A stretch of 63,700 nucleotides of DNA, from NCBI GenBank assembly GCA_017619975.1, contig JAFZRH010000082.1, forward strand, positions 1 through 63,700. The letters are read 5' to 3'. Under the pieces are notes generated by a model that searched no databases, was not told the origin of the DNA, and worked only from the letters and a program-made list of their open reading frames with translations. Below, piece after piece: positions 24,842 through 33,593 of this stretch. This stretch comes from Lachnospiraceae bacterium (GTDB taxonomy: Bacteria > Bacillota > Clostridia > Lachnospirales > Lachnospiraceae). Both the position numbers and the translations under genes were made by a program. Positions within the stretch are counted from its first letter, which is position 1; each line of letters starts with the position of its first letter.

Positions 24842-26128
24842 CTACAGGAAGAGCTGCAGGATAAAGCGGCCGTCCTCCACCTTCGCGCTGACGCGTCCGC
24901 CGATCTGACGGACCGCATCCTTCACAAAGGAGAGTCCCAGACCCGCGCCGGGCCTATCTTCCGCATTGGCTAAGCGGATAAAGCGGTCGAAAACGTTGTC
25001 GCAGCTTCCGTCCGGCAGCGTGCAGTCGTTGGAGACGGTCAGGATGATGCGTCCTTCGTGTTTTTCGCTCCGGATCAGCGCGTCGCTGACGGCAAATTTG
25101 CCGATGTTGTCCAGCAGTTCATCCGCGATCCTTTTTAACGCTTCCGGATTGGCATTGATCGTGATCCCCTCGGTCCATTCCGCGGTAAGACGGATGCCAG
25201 CCGTTTCGAGAGCGGAGGCCGCTTCCGAAGCCGCCGTCTCAAAGACGGTGCTCAGGGAGCAGTTCTCGCTCGGCGCGCTTTCGTTAAAGAGCGCCAGATT
25301 GCCCAGATTTCGGTTCAGATCCGCCATACGGCTGACCTGACGGTGGATGGAGGAGGTATAGTCGGACGGACCGTTTTCCCGCTCGATCAGCTCGGTATCC
25401 GCCCGGATGACGGTCAGAGGGATCTTGAACTCCTTTTCCGCCTCCAGAATGAACTGCCGCTGTTTGCGGTCCGCATCTTCCAGCGGCTTGAACAGCCGTT
25501 TGCTGATATAGGTCAGGAAGAGGAAGCTGATCAGCAGTCCGAAGACCATTCCGATCAGGGAGATGATCAGGATCCGGTAGGAGGGGGTCAGCTCGCGCCC
25601 CTCATCGATCACGGTCACAAAGACCGAATCGCCTCTCGTATAGCAGCGGTAGCGGTAGGTTCCGTGCGTCCAGCCGGTCACGTCATTTTTCTTGCTCTCG
25701 CTTTTCAGTGACTGTGCCCAGGCAAGGGCTTCTTCTTCCGAGACAGCGGCGATCTGATAGACGGTCAGCTTCGCGTCGCCGTCTTTCCCGAAGCGCACCG
25801 TGAAATAGCGCAGACTGAAGCCGGTTTCGGGAGAATCCGGCCCCATGGGACCGAAGCCGTTCGGCGAGAAGGGAAGGGTGGAAAAATCGCCCGGAGCGGT
25901 TCCTCCTGCGGAGCCGGGCATCTGAGGCGTTTCCTGCGCAAAGTCGGGTGCTTCGTTCTTTTTCTCGGAGAAGCGCCCTTTGTTTTCGGCGAGCATTGCC
26001 GTAATGGCATCTGCGTCCGCTGCCGCCATGGTGAAGTTTGTGACATTGATAATGCTCAGGATCAGCAGCAGCAGGATGAACACCGCCAGCATGGCATAGA
26101 GGACAAATTTTCTGCGGACTTCTCTCAT
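24842..26128 (-). CDS. Histidine-kinase-like membrane protein lacking the phosphoacceptor His
   Basis: 428 residues: helix at 8-30, extracytoplasmic region of about 150 residues, helix at about 186-206, then a HisKA-like region and an HATPase_c-like domain. The H-box reads FILEAEKEFKIPL where kinases have ASHELKTPL; the phosphoacceptor His is Lys 232. The G1 box (DxGxG) is absent (VSNDCTLPDG), while the N-box Asn (LLDNIGKF) and G2 box (GAGLGLSFVK) remain. The frame is open and codon use normal. It overlaps the equally degenerate receiver gene by four bases. It probably signals by shape change or ATP binding rather than phosphotransfer. Confidence 0.8.
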   Translation of the reverse strand: MREVRRKFVLYAMLAVFILLLLILSIINVTNFTMAAADADAITAMLAENKGRFSEKKNEAPDFAQETPQMPGSAGGTAPGDFSTLPFSPNGFGPMGPDSPETGFSLRYFTVRFGKDGDAKLTVYQIAAVSEEEALAWAQSLKSESKKNDVTGWTHGTYRYRCYTRGDSVFVTVIDEGRELTPSYRILIISLIGMVFGLLISFLFLTYISKRLFKPLEDADRKQRQFILEAEKEFKIPLTVIRADTELIERENGPSDYTSSIHRQVSRMADLNRNLGNLALFNESAPSENCSLSTVFETAASEAASALETAGIRLTAEWTEGITINANPEALKRIADELLDNIGKFAVSDALIRSEKHEGRIILTVSNDCTLPDGSCDNVFDRFIRLANAEDRPGAGLGLSFVKDAVRQIGGRVSAKVEDGRFILQLFL

Positions 26129-26493
26129 GAGATCACCGCCTTTCCAAGGGTCAGATTCATAGTCTCCCGAATCTTTTCTTCCAGTTCTTCGGGAGAGAAG
26201 GGATAGGAGAGAAACGCTTCTTCCGGAAGATTCTCCCGGAAGGCATTCTTTTGTTTTTTATCATTCAGCAGCAGAATGAGCCGGATGCCTTCGTTTTTCA
26301 GAAAGCGGATCAGGCCGGCTGTGTCCAGCCGGGGCAGAGCGGCATCGGCAATGATCAGATCCGGACTCCCGCTCAGCTGGGAAAGCAGCTGGGGACCGTC
26401 AAAGGCCGTCAGGACTTCCCGTCCTTCGGTCTGAAGCAGTCTGGAATAGCACAGCAGAAGGTCCCGTTCTGCGCTGGCGAAGAGCAGTTTCAT
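26125..26493 (-). CDS. Stand-alone receiver-like protein with degenerate active site
   Basis: 122 residues, one receiver fold with no output domain. The phosphoacceptor equivalent D50 (LIIADAALPRLD) is kept, but the acidic Mg-binding pair is Ser7-Ala8 (LLFASAERD), the conserved Thr/Ser is Asn 77 and the conserved Lys is Tyr 97 (LSYPFSPEEL). Normal phosphorylation is therefore unlikely. It is the first gene of the operon with the kinase-like, VTC and DUF4956 genes. A strong AGGAAAGGAGG site precedes the ATG. Confidence 0.8.
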   Translation of the reverse strand: MKLLFASAERDLLLCYSRLLQTEGREVLTAFDGPQLLSQLSGSPDLIIADAALPRLDTAGLIRFLKNEGIRLILLLNDKKQKNAFRENLPEEAFLSYPFSPEELEEKIRETMNLTLGKAVIS

Positions 26494-26525
26494 GAGGCTG
26501 CCTCCTTTCCTTTTGAGTTGTTTTT

Positions 26526-26554
26526 ATTGTAATGAATCGGGGAATGAAAATCAA
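26526..26554 (-). promoter_or_regulatory. Promoter for the receiver/kinase-like/VTC/DUF4956 operon
   Basis: Minus strand TTGATT (26549-26554) and TACAAT (26526-26531) with a 17-base spacer, about 32 bases before the first gene. Confidence 0.65.
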
Positions 26555-26629
26555 TTCGGCTGTGTGAAGATTGTGTGAAGCGGGGGAAAAGAATGTGTGA
26601 AATGACGACCAGAGCGGACATGCTGCCCA

Positions 26630-26745
26630 TGCGTCGCTGCCACGATAAAACTTTCCCTGCCCGTTCGGAGACCTTCCTGAACAGAATTGATAATGTCAGG
26701 TCTCCTCAAAGGGCAGGGAAAGTTTATTCGGGCGCGCTCCGCATG
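26630..26745. repeat. Nested intergenic inverted repeat, copy B
   Basis: Perfect 15-base arms (26648-26662 and 26711-26725) enclose eight-base inner arms GGAGACCT/AGGTCTCC (26667-26674 and 26698-26705). Flanks resemble copy A at 13303-13421, and the inner part resembles the elements at 46133-46335. It fills most of the 285-base gap between the receiver gene and surE. Confidence 0.7.
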
Positions 26746-26778
26746 TAAAAAAAGGAGAGTGCCATAAGAAGAATATGA

Positions 26779-27501
26779 TTAACTTTGTTCCCGTATCTTC
26801 CGGTAGGCTTCCCGGTCGGTCCGGTTTACGGTAAGAGGGGAGATGGAGATGTGGCCGTTCATGACCACGTCCAGGTCCAGTTCCGGGTTGAAGGTTCCCG
26901 GCCAGACGGAATAGCCGACGGCCTGCAGCAGGTCGCCGCCGCGGCTTTCGTAGCGGTCGCGGTAGTACGGGCCGGCCTGCCGGGTCCAGTAGATGGTGCC
27001 GTCGGCGGGCGGCGCGATGTTGATGTTTAAAAGATCGGCGGCTTCCAGCAGCCGGTTTTTTTGTATATAGTCCCAGACGCGGTCCAGGCCGCTGCCGACG
27101 CTCGGAAAGCCGTCCGGACTGGTGGAGAAGGCGATGGCTTTCTTTCCGGAGTAGGCCGCCTCGAAGATCGCGCCGCAGGTCGCGGAGTAAACGATGTCCC
27201 AGCCGACGTTGAAGCCCCGGTTGATGCCGGAAAAGACGAGATCGTAGTCCAGAAAGAGTCCGGCGTCCGCTACACGGATGCAGTCGGCCGGCGTGGAGCC
27301 GACTGCCCAGGCGGGAATTCCGTCCGGGAAATCGACCTTGATCACCGGGAACGGCGCGTGGATGTCGATGCTCTGGCTCTTGGCGCTCTGCTCGATGAGC
27401 GGCGCGACGACCGTGACCTCGCCGAGCTTTTTCGCCCAGGCGGCCAGGATCTCGATGCCTTCGGAATGGATGCCGTCGTCGTTCGTGATCAGGATCTTCA
27501 T
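26779..27501 (-). CDS. surE: 5'/3'-nucleotidase SurE
   Basis: 240 residues. The N-terminal NDDG motif (residues 7-10) and SGINRGFNVG, plus VGSTPADC, are the metal- and substrate-binding signatures of SurE, which dephosphorylates nucleoside monophosphates. The ATG overlaps the end of the upstream nrnA-like gene by four bases. With the two DHH phosphoesterases upstream it makes a small nucleotide-recycling group. Confidence 0.93.
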   Translation of the reverse strand: MKILITNDDGIHSEGIEILAAWAKKLGEVTVVAPLIEQSAKSQSIDIHAPFPVIKVDFPDGIPAWAVGSTPADCIRVADAGLFLDYDLVFSGINRGFNVGWDIVYSATCGAIFEAAYSGKKAIAFSTSPDGFPSVGSGLDRVWDYIQKNRLLEAADLLNINIAPPADGTIYWTRQAGPYYRDRYESRGGDLLQAVGYSVWPGTFNPELDLDVVMNGHISISPLTVNRTDREAYRKIREQS

Positions 27502-28478
27502 AACCAGCCCTCGTGGGTGCGTTTGTATTCGCCGAGCATTTCGTCCGCTTCGCGGATCAGGGCTTCGGCCTCTTCCCAGCTGTAGACGGTGGCGCCGGCG
27601 GCTTTGTCGTGACCGCCGCCGTGGTAGCGGGACGCCAGCTCCTGCACGGTGATGAAGCGGGAGCGAAGACGCACGCGGATGGAACCGTCGCCGTTGTCAA
27701 TGAAAGCCAGCCAGATCAGATAGTTCTTGATGGAGTCCAGATAGCCGATGGTATTGCTGGCGGCTTCCCGGTCCAGACCGAAGCGATTCTGCATTTCCTG
27801 CGTTACGAACAGATACGCGACGCCGTTTTCGGTGCGCTCCATGTTTTCATAGACGTAGGCAGCATATTTGAACTGCTCGTAGTCCTCCAGATTCAGGTGC
27901 GCGAACAGGGTCTCCGTGTCGATGCCGGTGTCCAGCAGCACGCCGGCCAGGCGCAGGGTCTCGCCGGTGACGGAGGGGAAGCGGAAGCGGCCGGAGTCCG
28001 TTACCATGCCTGCGTAGAGCGGGAGAGCGGCTTCCTTCGTCATTGTCAGCTCATCCGCAAACTGCCGGTAGAAATCCACGATCATCTCGCAGGCGGAGGA
28101 GCGTTCCTCCTCGACCCAGGAAATGTCTCCGTAGGGCTTGTCGTCGATATGATGGTCGATCTTGATCAGTTCGCGGCCGAGCTCAAACTTTTTGTTGGAG
28201 ATGCGGTCCTTTGTTCCCACGTCGACCACGATGACCAGCGCGTCTTCATAGAAGGCATCGGGCGGTGTTTCATCGTCCGGGCCGAGGAAGGCCAGATAGG
28301 CGGAAGCGTCCTCGCTGACCAGACGGATGTCCTTGTCCGGGAAGCTGGCCCTTAGGAGCGCGGCAAGTCCGTGCGTGGAGCCGATGGCGTCCCCGTCCGG
28401 CCGGATGTGGCGCGAGATCACGATCTTATCGTATGCTTTGATCTTATCCAGGATCTGCTGCTTGATGCTTTCGTTCAT
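27498..28478 (-). CDS. DHH/DHHA1 phosphoesterase, NrnA-like (copy 2)
   Basis: 326 residues. HIRPDGDAIGS, VDVGT, IDHHIDD (the DHH motif), GMVTDSGRF and the C-terminal HGGGHDKAAG of the DHHA1 domain are all intact. NrnA-type enzymes degrade nano-RNA and dephosphorylate 3'-phosphoadenosine 5'-phosphate; some relatives hydrolyse c-di-AMP breakdown products. It lies 54 bases after a second, diverged paralogue and is coupled to surE. Confidence 0.9.
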   Translation of the reverse strand: MNESIKQQILDKIKAYDKIVISRHIRPDGDAIGSTHGLAALLRASFPDKDIRLVSEDASAYLAFLGPDDETPPDAFYEDALVIVVDVGTKDRISNKKFELGRELIKIDHHIDDKPYGDISWVEEERSSACEMIVDFYRQFADELTMTKEAALPLYAGMVTDSGRFRFPSVTGETLRLAGVLLDTGIDTETLFAHLNLEDYEQFKYAAYVYENMERTENGVAYLFVTQEMQNRFGLDREAASNTIGYLDSIKNYLIWLAFIDNGDGSIRVRLRSRFITVQELASRYHGGGHDKAAGATVYSWEEAEALIREADEMLGEYKRTHEGWL

Positions 28479-28532
28479 CGGTGCTGTCTCCTTTTTGAGT
28501 CTGTGCGGGAAATGTCCGGCTCGCGTCGCTCT

Positions 28533-29483
28533 TTATCTTCCTGCCTCAATAATTTTGTCCAGGTCTGCCAGCAGGGCGTAGACTTCTTCCTTGTTCTTTA
28601 GGGTGCAGCCGCAGGCCTTGGCATGGCCGCCGCCGCCGTATTTCACCGCGACCGGCTGGATCGTGTAGCGGCTGGAGCGAAGCTCTGTCAGGATCCCATC
28701 CGGACTTTCGGTAAAGTTCGCCCAGATATCGATCCCCTTTAAGTCGCTCATCACGCCGACCATGCCGCGGGATACGTCGAAGATGCCCATCTGCATCGCT
28801 TCGATCTCTTCCTTTGAATTGTAAAGGTAGGCGGTGCCGCCGGCAGAGTATTGAATTTTCAGGGCAAAATGAGCCCGCTTCTGCACTTCCTCGACGGTGG
28901 AAGCGTAAAGGTTCCGGTAGAGCTCGTTCGTGTCGAGGCCCTGCTCCAAAAGCGCGGCGGCGAGACGCAGCGTGCGCGGCGAGGTGGAATCGTAGCGGAA
29001 GCGGCCGGAGTCCGTCACCATGCCCAGATACAGCGGCAGGGCGGAGCGGGGAGAAAGCGTAAGGCCGCTTTCCAGCGCAAAGTCCGTGAGCAGGCCGCAG
29101 GCGCTTTCAAAAGACGGATCCGAAATGTCTACCTGCGCGATCTTCTCCTGAAAGAGGTGATGATCGAAGCGGACTGTGGCAGCCGCCTGTTCCCAGCGGG
29201 GATCATAGATCATGGATCTTGCGCCGCAGTCCAGGATGATGCAGAGCGCGGAGGGGAAGACCTCATCCGGCACTTCTTCCGGCGCGCTGTCCGGAAGAAA
29301 AGAAAAGCGTGCGGCGGAATCGCCGACCATCCGGATAGTTTTTCCGGGGAAGTTCTCTTCGAGCAGGTTCTTCAGGCCTGTCTGCGAACCCACGGCGTCC
29401 CCGTCCGGCATCGCGTGGCGGTGCAGGATCACGGTATCGTACTGTTGAATGAGGCTCAGCGCCTCCCGGTATAAAGCGTTCAT
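28533..29483 (-). CDS. DHH/DHHA1 phosphoesterase, NrnA-like (copy 1)
   Basis: 316 residues. Motifs are HAMPDGDAVGS, LDCGARS, FDHHLFQ, GMVTDSGRF and YGGGGHAKACGC, so the two-metal site and the DHHA1 substrate-binding motif are complete. The start overlaps the cca stop by four bases. The tandem copy downstream is clearly homologous but diverged, suggesting division of substrates between short RNAs, pAp or cyclic dinucleotide products. Confidence 0.9.
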   Translation of the reverse strand: MNALYREALSLIQQYDTVILHRHAMPDGDAVGSQTGLKNLLEENFPGKTIRMVGDSAARFSFLPDSAPEEVPDEVFPSALCIILDCGARSMIYDPRWEQAAATVRFDHHLFQEKIAQVDISDPSFESACGLLTDFALESGLTLSPRSALPLYLGMVTDSGRFRYDSTSPRTLRLAAALLEQGLDTNELYRNLYASTVEEVQKRAHFALKIQYSAGGTAYLYNSKEEIEAMQMGIFDVSRGMVGVMSDLKGIDIWANFTESPDGILTELRSSRYTIQPVAVKYGGGGHAKACGCTLKNKEEVYALLADLDKIIEAGR

Positions 29484-30799
29484 ACAAAATGCCCCAGCAG
29501 ATAGTCTTTCGTGTTATGGGAAGGATCCTCCAGCACGTCTTCCAGCATGGCTTTCAGCAGCTCGCCCATTTCCGGGCCCGGCCGGATCCCCGCGGCAATG
29601 AGATCGCTGCCGCCCACGGCCAGATCCTTCAGACTTAAGGGATCCCTGTTCTTTAAAATCTCATGATATGCCTCAACGGTTCCTTGAAAGCGCGGAGCGA
29701 ATTCCTGATGGGAAAGAGGTCCCTTCCCCTGATTGTCCGCCTGAATAAAGGTCAGAAAATCCGGGAAAAGATCTTCCCCGACCCGGCCGATGAGCCGGCG
29801 CACGTTGGGCAGTGTGGGGCTCACGCGGATATCATGCACCTCGACCAGATGCGTCACCTGCTCGACGGTTTTATTATCGTAGCGGTATTCCCGAAGAAAA
29901 TCCGCCGCGTAGACGGCGCTTAAGGCCGGATGCCCCTTGAAATGATCGATGCCCCGTTCATCCGTCCTGCGGGCTTCGGTCTTGCCGGCATCGTGCAGGA
30001 GAGCGGTCAGGCGCTGCAGCAGCGTCGGCGGCGTCGCTTTTAAGACTTCCAGCGTATGGTGTCCCACGTCATAGATGTGGAAGGGAGAATGCTGCGGCGT
30101 AGCCAGCATTTCATCAAAGCGAGGCATAATGACGGATGTGATGCCCGCATCGGCCAGGATCTCAAAATGGTCCGGATGGTCGGAAAGCAGGAGCTTGCTG
30201 ATCTCATCCCGGATCCGTTCTTTGCTGACCATGGTCAGGCGCGGCGCCAGTTTTCGGATAGCGGCAAACGTCTCCGGGTCGATCCCGAAGCCGAGCTGGG
30301 CGCTGAAGCGTACGGCGCGCAGCATGCGCAGGGCATCCTCGGTAAAGCGTTCCACGGGGTTTCCCACGGCGCGGATGATTCCGGCTTTTAAGTCCTCGGT
30401 GCCGCCGAAGAGATCGATCAGTCCATTCCGCGGCGAATATGCCATAGCGTTAACGGTGAAGTCGCGGCGGGAGAGATCTTCCCGAAGAGAAGAGACGAAG
30501 CTCACGCTGTCCGGATGGCGGCCGTCCGTATAGGTGCCGTCGCTGCGGTAGGTCGTGACTTCAAAACCGTCCCGGCCGAGCATGACCGTTACGGTGCCGT
30601 GCTGGATCCCCGTGGCGACGGTACGCCGAAAAAGCTTCTGCACGGTCTGCGGAAGCGCGGACGTCGTAATATCCCAGTCCCCGGGCTTTCGGCCGAGCAG
30701 ACTGTCACGTACGCAGCCGCCGACGATATACGCCTCATAGCCGGCTTCCTGCAGCGTGTTCAGAATACTTTCCGCCTTGGGCGGCAGGGTGATCTTCAT
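29480..30799 (-). CDS. cca: CCA tRNA nucleotidyltransferase with HD domain
   Basis: 439 residues. The nucleotidyltransferase head has IVGGCVRDSLLG and GDWDITT (catalytic carboxylates); a poly(A)-polymerase-type RNA-binding region follows; an HD domain has LTALLHDAGK. It adds or repairs the 3' CCA of tRNAs, in keeping with the tRNA genes here that do not encode CCA. It lies downstream of tRNA-Arg and tRNA-Leu on the same strand and is coupled to the nrnA/surE genes. Confidence 0.94.
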   Translation of the reverse strand: MKITLPPKAESILNTLQEAGYEAYIVGGCVRDSLLGRKPGDWDITTSALPQTVQKLFRRTVATGIQHGTVTVMLGRDGFEVTTYRSDGTYTDGRHPDSVSFVSSLREDLSRRDFTVNAMAYSPRNGLIDLFGGTEDLKAGIIRAVGNPVERFTEDALRMLRAVRFSAQLGFGIDPETFAAIRKLAPRLTMVSKERIRDEISKLLLSDHPDHFEILADAGITSVIMPRFDEMLATPQHSPFHIYDVGHHTLEVLKATPPTLLQRLTALLHDAGKTEARRTDERGIDHFKGHPALSAVYAADFLREYRYDNKTVEQVTHLVEVHDIRVSPTLPNVRRLIGRVGEDLFPDFLTFIQADNQGKGPLSHQEFAPRFQGTVEAYHEILKNRDPLSLKDLAVGGSDLIAAGIRPGPEMGELLKAMLEDVLEDPSHNTKDYLLGHFV

Positions 30800-30847
30800 A
30801 AGCGGAGATTTCCTTCCCTCACAGAATCAAGTGAGTCGGATCCGATC

Positions 30848-30929
30848 TGCGGACTGAGGGACTCGAACCCTTACACCTCTCGATACAGGAACCTAAATCC
30901 TGCGCGTCTGCCAATTCCGCCAAGTCCGC
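30848..30929 (-). tRNA. tRNA-Leu (anticodon TAG)
   Basis: 82 bases on the minus strand with acceptor stem GCGGACT/AGTCCGC, class II variable arm, anticodon loop TTTAGGT with TAG, and T-arm GGGTTCGAGTCCC. No encoded CCA. Confidence 0.94.
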
Positions 30930-30967
30930 GATAAAAAGAAAACGCCTTGCGGTCACAAGGCGATTCG

Positions 30968-31041
30968 TGTGCGTTAGAGGATTCGAACCCCCGACCTTTT
31001 GGTCCGTAGCCAAACGCTCTATCCAGCTGAGCTAAACGCAC
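30968..31041 (-). tRNA. tRNA-Arg (anticodon ACG)
   Basis: 74 bases on the minus strand: acceptor GTGCGTT/AACGCAC, D-arm TAGCTCAGCTGGATAGAGC, anticodon loop CTACGGA with ACG, T-arm GGGTTCGAATCC. The wobble A is expected to be deaminated to inosine. No encoded CCA. Confidence 0.95.
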
Positions 31042-31063
31042 CCGTTCCAACGGAACGCTCCAT

Positions 31064-31092
31064 ATCATAGCGCGTCGGCCCTGGCTTGTCAA
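31064..31092 (-). promoter_or_regulatory. Consensus promoter for tRNA-Arg/tRNA-Leu (and perhaps cca)
   Basis: Minus strand TTGACA (31087-31092) and TATGAT (31064-31069), 17-base spacer. Confidence 0.8.
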
Positions 31093-31154
31093 GTATTTTT
31101 CCAAAGATTCCGGACAGATTTTGTAATATTTCAAAGTCAGACGTCAAAAAGGCT

Positions 31155-31184
31155 TTGACCTTCTTTCTATTTATGTGATATAAT
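31155..31184 (+). promoter_or_regulatory. Promoter for the mrp/DD-carboxypeptidase/dut operon
   Basis: TTGACC (31155-31160) and TATAAT (31179-31184) with an 18-base spacer, 27 bases before the mrp start. Confidence 0.8.
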
Positions 31185-31211
31185 ATCCCGGTGTCTTTTA
31201 GGAGGATCATT

Positions 31212-32039
31212 ATGGCAAGAGATTGTGACAATACATCCTGTACCCGTGAGAGCTGCGAGGGCTGCCCCTCAAAAAGCGATCCCGTCGATTTTTCCGCTCC
31301 CGTGAACGGGCAGAGCCGCATTGCGCACGTGATCGGCGTGATGAGCGGCAAGGGCGGCGTCGGAAAGTCTTCCGTGACAGCGATGCTGGCGGTGGCGCTC
31401 CGCCGGCAGGGATATGAAGTCGGTATTCTGGATGCGGATATCACGGGGCCGTCGATCCCGCATCTGTTCGGTGTCAGCGATATTCCCGGTGCAACGGCCG
31501 ACGATATGCTGCCTGCGGTAACGGAAACCGGTATCAAGATTATTTCTGTCAACCTGCTGCTGGAAGATACTTCCAGCCCCGTCATCTGGCGCGGCCCGGT
31601 GCTGGGCTCCGTGATCCGTCAGTTCTGGACCAATGTGATCTGGGGCGAGCTGGATTATCTGCTGGTGGATATGCCTCCCGGAACGGGTGACGTACCGCTC
31701 ACGGTTTTTCAGGCGCTTCCGCTGGACGGCGTGATCCTGGTCAGCTCTCCGCAGAGTCTGGTGAACATGGTGGTCGGAAAAGCCTGGGGGATGGCAAAAA
31801 TGATGAATATTCCCGTGCTGGCCGTCATAGAAAATTTCAGCTATGTCGAATGTCCGGACTGCGGGAAAAAGCTCTTTGTGTTCGGGGAAGGGAAGACGGA
31901 AGCCTGGGCCGCGGCGCATGCGGTGCCTTTCGCTTTAAAGCTTCCGATGGATCCGTCGGTCAGCGCCTACGGAGATGAAGGAAAGATGGAACGCTATCCC
32001 GGCCGGATGATGGAAGCGGTGATTCCTTTTTTGAGGTAG
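31212..32039 (+). CDS. mrp: Mrp/NBP35-family Fe-S cluster carrier ATPase
   Basis: 275 residues. A Cys-rich N terminus (DCDNTSCTRESCEGC) resembles NBP35-type cluster-binding extensions; then the deviant P-loop SGKGGVGKSS at about 42-51, DADITGPSIPH and DMPPGTGD (switch regions), and the CPDC pair near residue 220 that bridges a cluster at the dimer interface. These proteins assemble and deliver 4Fe-4S clusters. Abundant Fe-S proteins are encoded nearby. ATG 31212 follows a perfect AGGAGG at about 31200-31205. Confidence 0.92.
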   Translation: MARDCDNTSCTRESCEGCPSKSDPVDFSAPVNGQSRIAHVIGVMSGKGGVGKSSVTAMLAVALRRQGYEVGILDADITGPSIPHLFGVSDIPGATADDMLPAVTETGIKIISVNLLLEDTSSPVIWRGPVLGSVIRQFWTNVIWGELDYLLVDMPPGTGDVPLTVFQALPLDGVILVSSPQSLVNMVVGKAWGMAKMMNIPVLAVIENFSYVECPDCGKKLFVFGEGKTEAWAAAHAVPFALKLPMDPSVSAYGDEGKMERYPGRMMEAVIPFLR

Positions 32040-32045
32040 TTTTTT

Positions 32046-33593
32046 GTGAGTAAACGGATATTGAGACACGGCACCGCGCTGCTTCTGATGACGGTGCTGT
32101 TCATTTCTTCCCTGCTGACGCCCGTCACGGCGCAGGCGCAGGAGATACAAAGAAGCCGGACCGGGATCGGACGGGAGGATCACGCCTTCGTGGAAATGCC
32201 GGGCTTTATCAAGCCGGCGGAACCGTCGATCCACGGTGCGATGGCGATCCTGGTGGAACTGAATTCCGGAACGATCCTGTATGCCAAAAATATCAATCAG
32301 CGGACTTATCCGGCCAGCACCACGAAAGTGATGACCGCGCTTCTGGCACTGGAAAATCTTCAGCTGGACGATACCCTGCTGATTTCCTACAATGCCACGC
32401 ATGATCTGATCTCCGGCGGCTTTGACGGACGTTTTCTGGAGGGGCAGGTCTTTACGATCGAGGAAGCGCTGTACGGTCTCTGCCTGGATTCGGTCAATAC
32501 TCTGGGCTATGCGCTTGCGGAGAAAATGGACGGAGACGTTCCGTCTTTTGCCGCCCGGATGAATGCCCGCGCGGCGGAGCTCGGGGCTCTGTTTACGTCC
32601 TTTACGAATCCGCACGGTCTGAACGATCTGGATCATCTGACCACGGCTTACGATATGGCGAAGATCCTCTGGGGAGCGATCGAGCTGGACGATTACCGGC
32701 GCATCGCCGGGACCGACCGGTATAACTGCGGAGAACTGAAAAGCGGACAGGTCATGAATTTCAGCCATACGCTGCGCCTGCTGCATCCGGAAAATTCCTG
32801 GTATGATTCCCGTGTTGTCTGCGGCAAGACCGGCTGGACCGAAGATGCCCACTTCTGTCGGGCGGTCTACGCCACGAACGGAGAACTGGATCTGATCTGT
32901 GTGGTCTTCAATTCCAACGGCGCGGACAATGTGGATTCCGACGTGAAAGGGCTGCTGGATTACGGCTTCAACAACTTCTCGCTGAGAAAAATGCCGGTTT
33001 TCGGCAACGGCAGCGTGCTGGGCGGCGTTATTCAGGATGAGAACGGAAAGGATCATACCATTCATTTTGCCGTCGGAGAGGGAAGAGTTTTAAACGGGAG
33101 CGTCGTTCTGGTCCCGAATACCTATGCGAATCTGCCCTGGACGCTGGATCTTTGCCTGGATGACGGAAACCTGAAGGGATATGCTTCTCTGGGCGGCGTG
33201 GCGCTGGTGGAATATCCGCTGATCCTGAAGCTGCCGGAAGAAACCACCAAGAGCAATTATTTCCCGACGGCGGTCCTGACGGTCGAAGAGCAGGAATCGG
33301 CGAATCCGTCAACGGAAAACAACCCGGCTGTGTCTTCGGAGAGGCCTGCGGATCAGGTCACGGAAACAGCGGCGGCAGATCCGACCAATCAGACGGCCGG
33401 GGCATCGCTGCTGCCGGATCGGAACGAGCCGCAGGAACCGGGGGCGTTCGGCCATAATCTGCTGACGCTGGCTTTGATCATTTGTGCCGCGTTTTTTGTC
33501 CTTTGTCTGGTCGCCCTTCTCTTTACCCTGGGGCAGAACAGAAGACTTCGGAAACGGGTAGACCGGCGGAATGCCCTGAAGAAAGACACATGA
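32046..33593 (+). CDS. D-Ala-D-Ala carboxypeptidase (S11), membrane-anchored
   Basis: 515 residues. Signal peptide (to about 30), S11 penicillin-binding domain with SxxK at S91-K94 (STTKVMT), SVN, and CGKTGWTED (KTG box), then a beta-rich C-terminal domain, a Thr/Ala/Pro linker and a membrane helix at about 475-497. Members trim the terminal D-Ala of peptidoglycan stem peptides outside the membrane. GTG start. The catalytic domain is closely similar to the dockerin-bearing paralogue at 55671, including REDH.FVEMP and NATHDLISGGFD, so one copy is self-anchored and the other scaffold-borne. Confidence 0.9.
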   Translation: MSKRILRHGTALLLMTVLFISSLLTPVTAQAQEIQRSRTGIGREDHAFVEMPGFIKPAEPSIHGAMAILVELNSGTILYAKNINQRTYPASTTKVMTALLALENLQLDDTLLISYNATHDLISGGFDGRFLEGQVFTIEEALYGLCLDSVNTLGYALAEKMDGDVPSFAARMNARAAELGALFTSFTNPHGLNDLDHLTTAYDMAKILWGAIELDDYRRIAGTDRYNCGELKSGQVMNFSHTLRLLHPENSWYDSRVVCGKTGWTEDAHFCRAVYATNGELDLICVVFNSNGADNVDSDVKGLLDYGFNNFSLRKMPVFGNGSVLGGVIQDENGKDHTIHFAVGEGRVLNGSVVLVPNTYANLPWTLDLCLDDGNLKGYASLGGVALVEYPLILKLPEETTKSNYFPTAVLTVEEQESANPSTENNPAVSSERPADQVTETAAADPTNQTAGASLLPDRNEPQEPGAFGHNLLTLALIICAAFFVLCLVALLFTLGQNRRLRKRVDRRNALKKDT

